Shown here piece after piece: positions 45,832 through 64,000 of a stretch of 64,000 nt of DNA. A program made the translations under genes and the position numbers. The notes under the pieces were generated by a model. The model was not told where the DNA came from and did no database searches. It was given only the letters and a program-made list of their open reading frames with translations. Source of the DNA: Pagrus major (lineage: Eukaryota > Chordata > Actinopteri > Spariformes > Sparidae). Every line of letters begins with the position of its first letter. Position 1 is the stretch's first letter. The stretch covers positions 4,733,297-4,797,296 of the forward strand of contig NC_133230.1 in assembly GCF_040436345.1 (NCBI RefSeq), given 5' to 3'.

Positions 45832-45986
45832 ACGGAAGCCCTGAGAGGCAAGTAAGAGAAAAACAAAACCTCTTGTGATCCATTTTTAAAGTTTAGCCTA
45901 AATTATTTTCTTCACCTGTTCAGACTTTAAAATATTGATCACTAGAGTATTGGTTTTTTTTCTTACTTGCCTCTCGGGGCTTCCGT
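45832..45986. repeat. Inverted repeat in the dctn1 3' UTR
   Basis: Left arm 45,832-45,863 and right arm 45,957-45,986 are reverse complements over about 30 bp. They differ by one T/C change and one extra G. The core is GAGAGGCAAGTAAG and the loop is about 93 bp. Either a relic of a small palindromic element or a real hairpin in the transcript. Confidence 0.8.
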
Positions 45987-46439
45987 ACATATTCCTTCTT
46001 TCCCTTTAGACAATCAAGTTTTAAAAACGGAGCACACAACAGTGACACCTGATTAAAATTCACAACACAGTCATGATCTTTCTTCTGTGTAGCCGCAGCA
46101 ACATTAGCGCCGATAGTGTGACATAGAAACATGGAGCGACATCCAACATTCTGGCCTAATTGAAAGCACACTGCAGGTTCCACACCAGGGCCAAAGACAA
46201 GTGTGATACATTAAAATAAAATACAGTGAATCTTGGGCAGCATGCAGTAGTGCAGTCGTAATATCTCTTCTTCTTTTTCTGGTGTAAGAAGTGAAGATGG
46301 AGTCATGATCACGATTTTTACTTCCTGGTCTGACATGTTTGGCCCTGGAGTGGGGACCAGGCTGCCAAGCTGATGATGAGAGGTGGTGATGGTGGTGTTT
46401 TGTTGGTGCAGCAGGCAGGATTTACGGGGCAGGTGTAGC

Positions 46440-61616
<15,177 letters not shown>

Positions 61617-62330
61617 ATTTGCAAGAGAAGAAGACACACACACACAACACAGTCACCGAGAAACACACACAGAGGAAGGTGATAAAACAGGGAAAGATGC
61701 TCGATCCACAGACACCGGCTTTAGGACAGACAGCTGAAGCCGAACAGACAGGCAGCCACTCAGGCCGGGAAGCTGCAGTGGTGCAAATGGCCGCAGCGAT
61801 TTTTTCCCAGGCTCCCCCTCCCTTCCCTGCCTCCGTCCGTCCCTTCCTCCTGCTATCGTCCTCCTTTATGTCCTCCTTCTCTCATAATCCATTCGCCAGA
61901 GCCCTCGGTCGGTGCCTCCCTTTCCTTTCTGCTACGATTACGACTCTGACATCTCGCTGCCGTGGAGCCTCCGACCTGCTACCGCTCACAGGAGACGCCT
62001 CGCCTCCCCTAACCTTCCCTCTCCTCCCTCCTCCCCTCCCCTCTGTCTCATTCCCCCCCCTTTTCTCACTCTGCTCATTGTGATTTGTCAGCTTGGCCAA
62101 TGCCCTGCTCCAGCATTACATCACTGTGCACCCTCCTCCCTCTCTCTCTCTCTCTCTCTTGCTCTCCCTCCTCCCCTTGCTAGCTGCTGCTGCTCACCCA
62201 CTCATGACCACCTCAACCACAGACAGACAGGGAGGGATGGGTGAGACTGAGCAGTGACGGGGGACAGACAGAGGAGAGGATGTGAGACGGAGGAGGGCGG
62301 GGCTGTTCACGGAGGTGAGAGGGGGAAAAT
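61617..62330 (-). promoter_or_regulatory. dctn1: Presumed p135 promoter and 5' UTR of dctn1
   Basis: Immediately upstream of the p135 ATG the composition changes to a pyrimidine-rich, CpG-containing block (minus strand purine-rich) with a (CT)n tract at about 62,131-62,160. Internal promoters of this kind drive the brain-enriched p135 form in mammals. No TATA box is evident; start sites are unknown. Confidence 0.45.
62131..62160. repeat. (CT)n / (GA)n tract
   Basis: About ten CT units inside a longer pyrimidine-rich run. On the dctn1 strand it is GA-rich and could act as a promoter-proximal GAGA-type or H-DNA element. Confidence 0.8.
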
Positions 62331-64000
62331 GATGCAAGCCTCTCTTGTCTCCTAGCAACACTCCCATAACCCTCCTCCTCTGGGTTCATTAAAATGAGAC
62401 AAAAACAATGAGGGCGAGGAAACACCTGATCTGTTTTTACAAACTGTATGAAGGTATACCATGCCGCTTTTCCTCCCAAATGTACAGAGGATTCACTTTT
62501 GATTAATTCAATTCAATATATCTGTTGATGCATCTTACCCAAATGTTATCTTTCTGTTGTCCTAGCCTGTTTATATTGTTTGTATTTGTTGTTGTAACTA
62601 TTGTATTTGATTCTTTTTGACCTTTAATCAACCATTGTTTAAGCAGTCCACTGGAAAATGCCTTGTGCATAATCTGGAGCCGTCAGAGATATTTCCTTAA
62701 AGTGAATAATTCTAGCCAGCCAGCCCAAAACCACAGTATTTTGGGTAAACAAAACAAGGTTTGAGGTGGCAAACACCTGAAGACGCACTGATGTACCATG
62801 CTGTTCCTCGCTAGCCAATTTATTCATCTTAGCGAGTGTGCGTACAGTACAAAGATTTATTGATGGTGGATGATGTCAGGATATTATTGGTTCAAAATGG
62901 TCATATTTTGTTTTACAGTACGAAAACATGATTAGATTTTGTTATAAGAATGCAAAGAAATTGATTTTTGTAATTTCTTTTGCATAATATGACATGGGGT
63001 TATGATCTGACACGCTTGAAAAGGTATTTTCTATTTCATCTGGACTGTAATGCAGCTGTTTTTACAGGCTGAGTAGTGCCTCTCCTGGAATCAGTGGAGT
63101 GCCCCTTTAAATCCAATATGGCCTTGAAGCTCGTGGATTCGCAACATTACCCACAATGGCTTAATACAACCAGTGATCACAAGCACTGTATTGGCCTGTA
63201 AATGATACTGGAGTGCCATTTCATTTCACTTCATTACTCATGTATTATACTACTGGGATCACTGAAAAATCTGCAGGTCTGGAACTACAGCAACATCTCT
63301 TATGCATGCATCTGTAAATATCCTCATACTGCCTATTCCCAACAGTCATATTTGTTCTACACAGGTTACTTCTTCTCATAATGGAGAACAAATCCTTGCA
63401 AAATGGGTTGTAGGGATTTCCCAACCATTATACGGCTTAGACGCAGTTCCCAGGCTGGTTTGAGCACCTCCTAAAATCAATGTGGAGAGCATCAAGTAAT
63501 GAGTTTTCCCAGATCTAATGGTTGTAGTTGGTCCCCCGTGGAATTTTGGGTGTTGTTTGATAATAATAGTTCAAAATGAATGTAAAATATCTTTTTTCTT
63601 CTTCTCAATAAAATGTAAGCCTCAAGCTTTAGACGTAACACCGATTGTAGCGAAATTAGTTTTTAGTGTAAAAGTGATTTAATAGGTCGATTCCTTCCTT
63701 AACAGCCGAGAGACGTTTGAGTAGCTATCATAATATCTTCCTCAGCTCCACTAATCTCCTCCTCTTCACCAGAAGCTCAGCAGGAAGCGGAGAGCGATGT
63801 AAGAGGATTAATTCAGTGGGGGATACTCCGATTAGCTGTGAGCTTTAAACCTGAAAACACTTCTACATTGTGGGCATGAGAATTGGCTGAAGTGTTTTGA
63901 GATTGATGTGATGAAACTAAATGAGGCTTACGTCACAGTGAATACAGACTCTGTAGTGTTTGAGTATTAAGGAACTGAAAATAGATTATTATGTGAAAGA
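62331..64000. other. Intronic or upstream sequence of dctn1, nothing coding seen
   Basis: AT-rich unique sequence. I looked for the CAP-Gly exons on the minus strand (GKNDGTVQG-like codons) and found none, so they should lie further right. Confidence 0.5.

Larger units (their letters stand above)
44536..46439. other. Facing 3' UTRs of alms1 and dctn1
   Basis: No coding exon is seen. The left 250 bp are the alms1 3' UTR. The rest is AT-rich and unique and fits a long dctn1 3' UTR. It contains an inverted repeat (45,832-45,863 against 45,957-45,986) with potential for a strong RNA hairpin. Short ORFs here show no family similarity. Confidence 0.6.

Noticed and set aside
62331..64000. Search for CAP-Gly exons of p150-Glued
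   Set aside because: No matching codons on the minus strand; they must lie outside the window.

Overview
The window is nuclear DNA of a ray-finned fish, most likely a percomorph teleost. Three vertebrate genes with short GT-AG introns can be reconstructed exon by exon. The non-coding DNA is full of short interspersed repeats that I recognise from teleost genomes. There is no bacterial, phage or organellar signature, no CRISPR array, and I recognise no tRNA or rRNA gene.

Layout. Positions 1-22,509 hold no supportable protein gene: this is AT-rich intergenic DNA with transposon relics, an old inverted duplication (11,511-11,994 against 16,681-17,179) and low-repeat stretches that look like cis-regulatory DNA. 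Positions 22,510-31,632 (minus) hold ttc31, 18 coding exons and 656 codons, with TPR repeats followed by a C-terminal RRM and a CCCH zinc finger. Positions 31,633-32,144 are a 512-bp head-to-head promoter with several CCAAT boxes and RFX/X-box-like sites. Positions 32,145-44,535 (plus) hold alms1, 18 coding exons and 2,240 codons, ending in the ALMS motif. Positions 44,536-46,439 hold the facing 3' UTRs of alms1 and dctn1. Positions 46,440-61,616 (minus) hold dctn1, reconstructed in full for the short p135 form (26 exons, 1,131 codons, start MMRQ). The CAP-Gly exons of full-length p150-Glued are not seen and should lie to the right of the window. Positions 61,617-64,000 hold the presumed p135 promoter and intronic or upstream sequence.

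Shared biology: ALMS1 acts at centrosomes and basal bodies, and dynactin p150/p135 is the dynein adaptor that also works at centrosomes. The fish Ttc31 looks like a cytoplasmic or nuclear RNA-binding TPR protein. I see no sign that the three form one pathway. In human, ALMS1, TTC31 and DCTN1 all map to 2p13 but are not immediate neighbours, so this tight block is a teleost arrangement of an old syntenic region. Human TTC31 has LBX2 next to its 3' end, which makes the gene-poor left 22 kb a candidate regulatory domain of an lbx2/tlx2-type gene outside the window.

Exon borders were set by hand from GT/AG sites, reading frame and similarity to remembered human proteins. All internal exon phases add up without a stop, which strongly supports the models. 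UTR borders, promoter limits and repeat ends are approximate.
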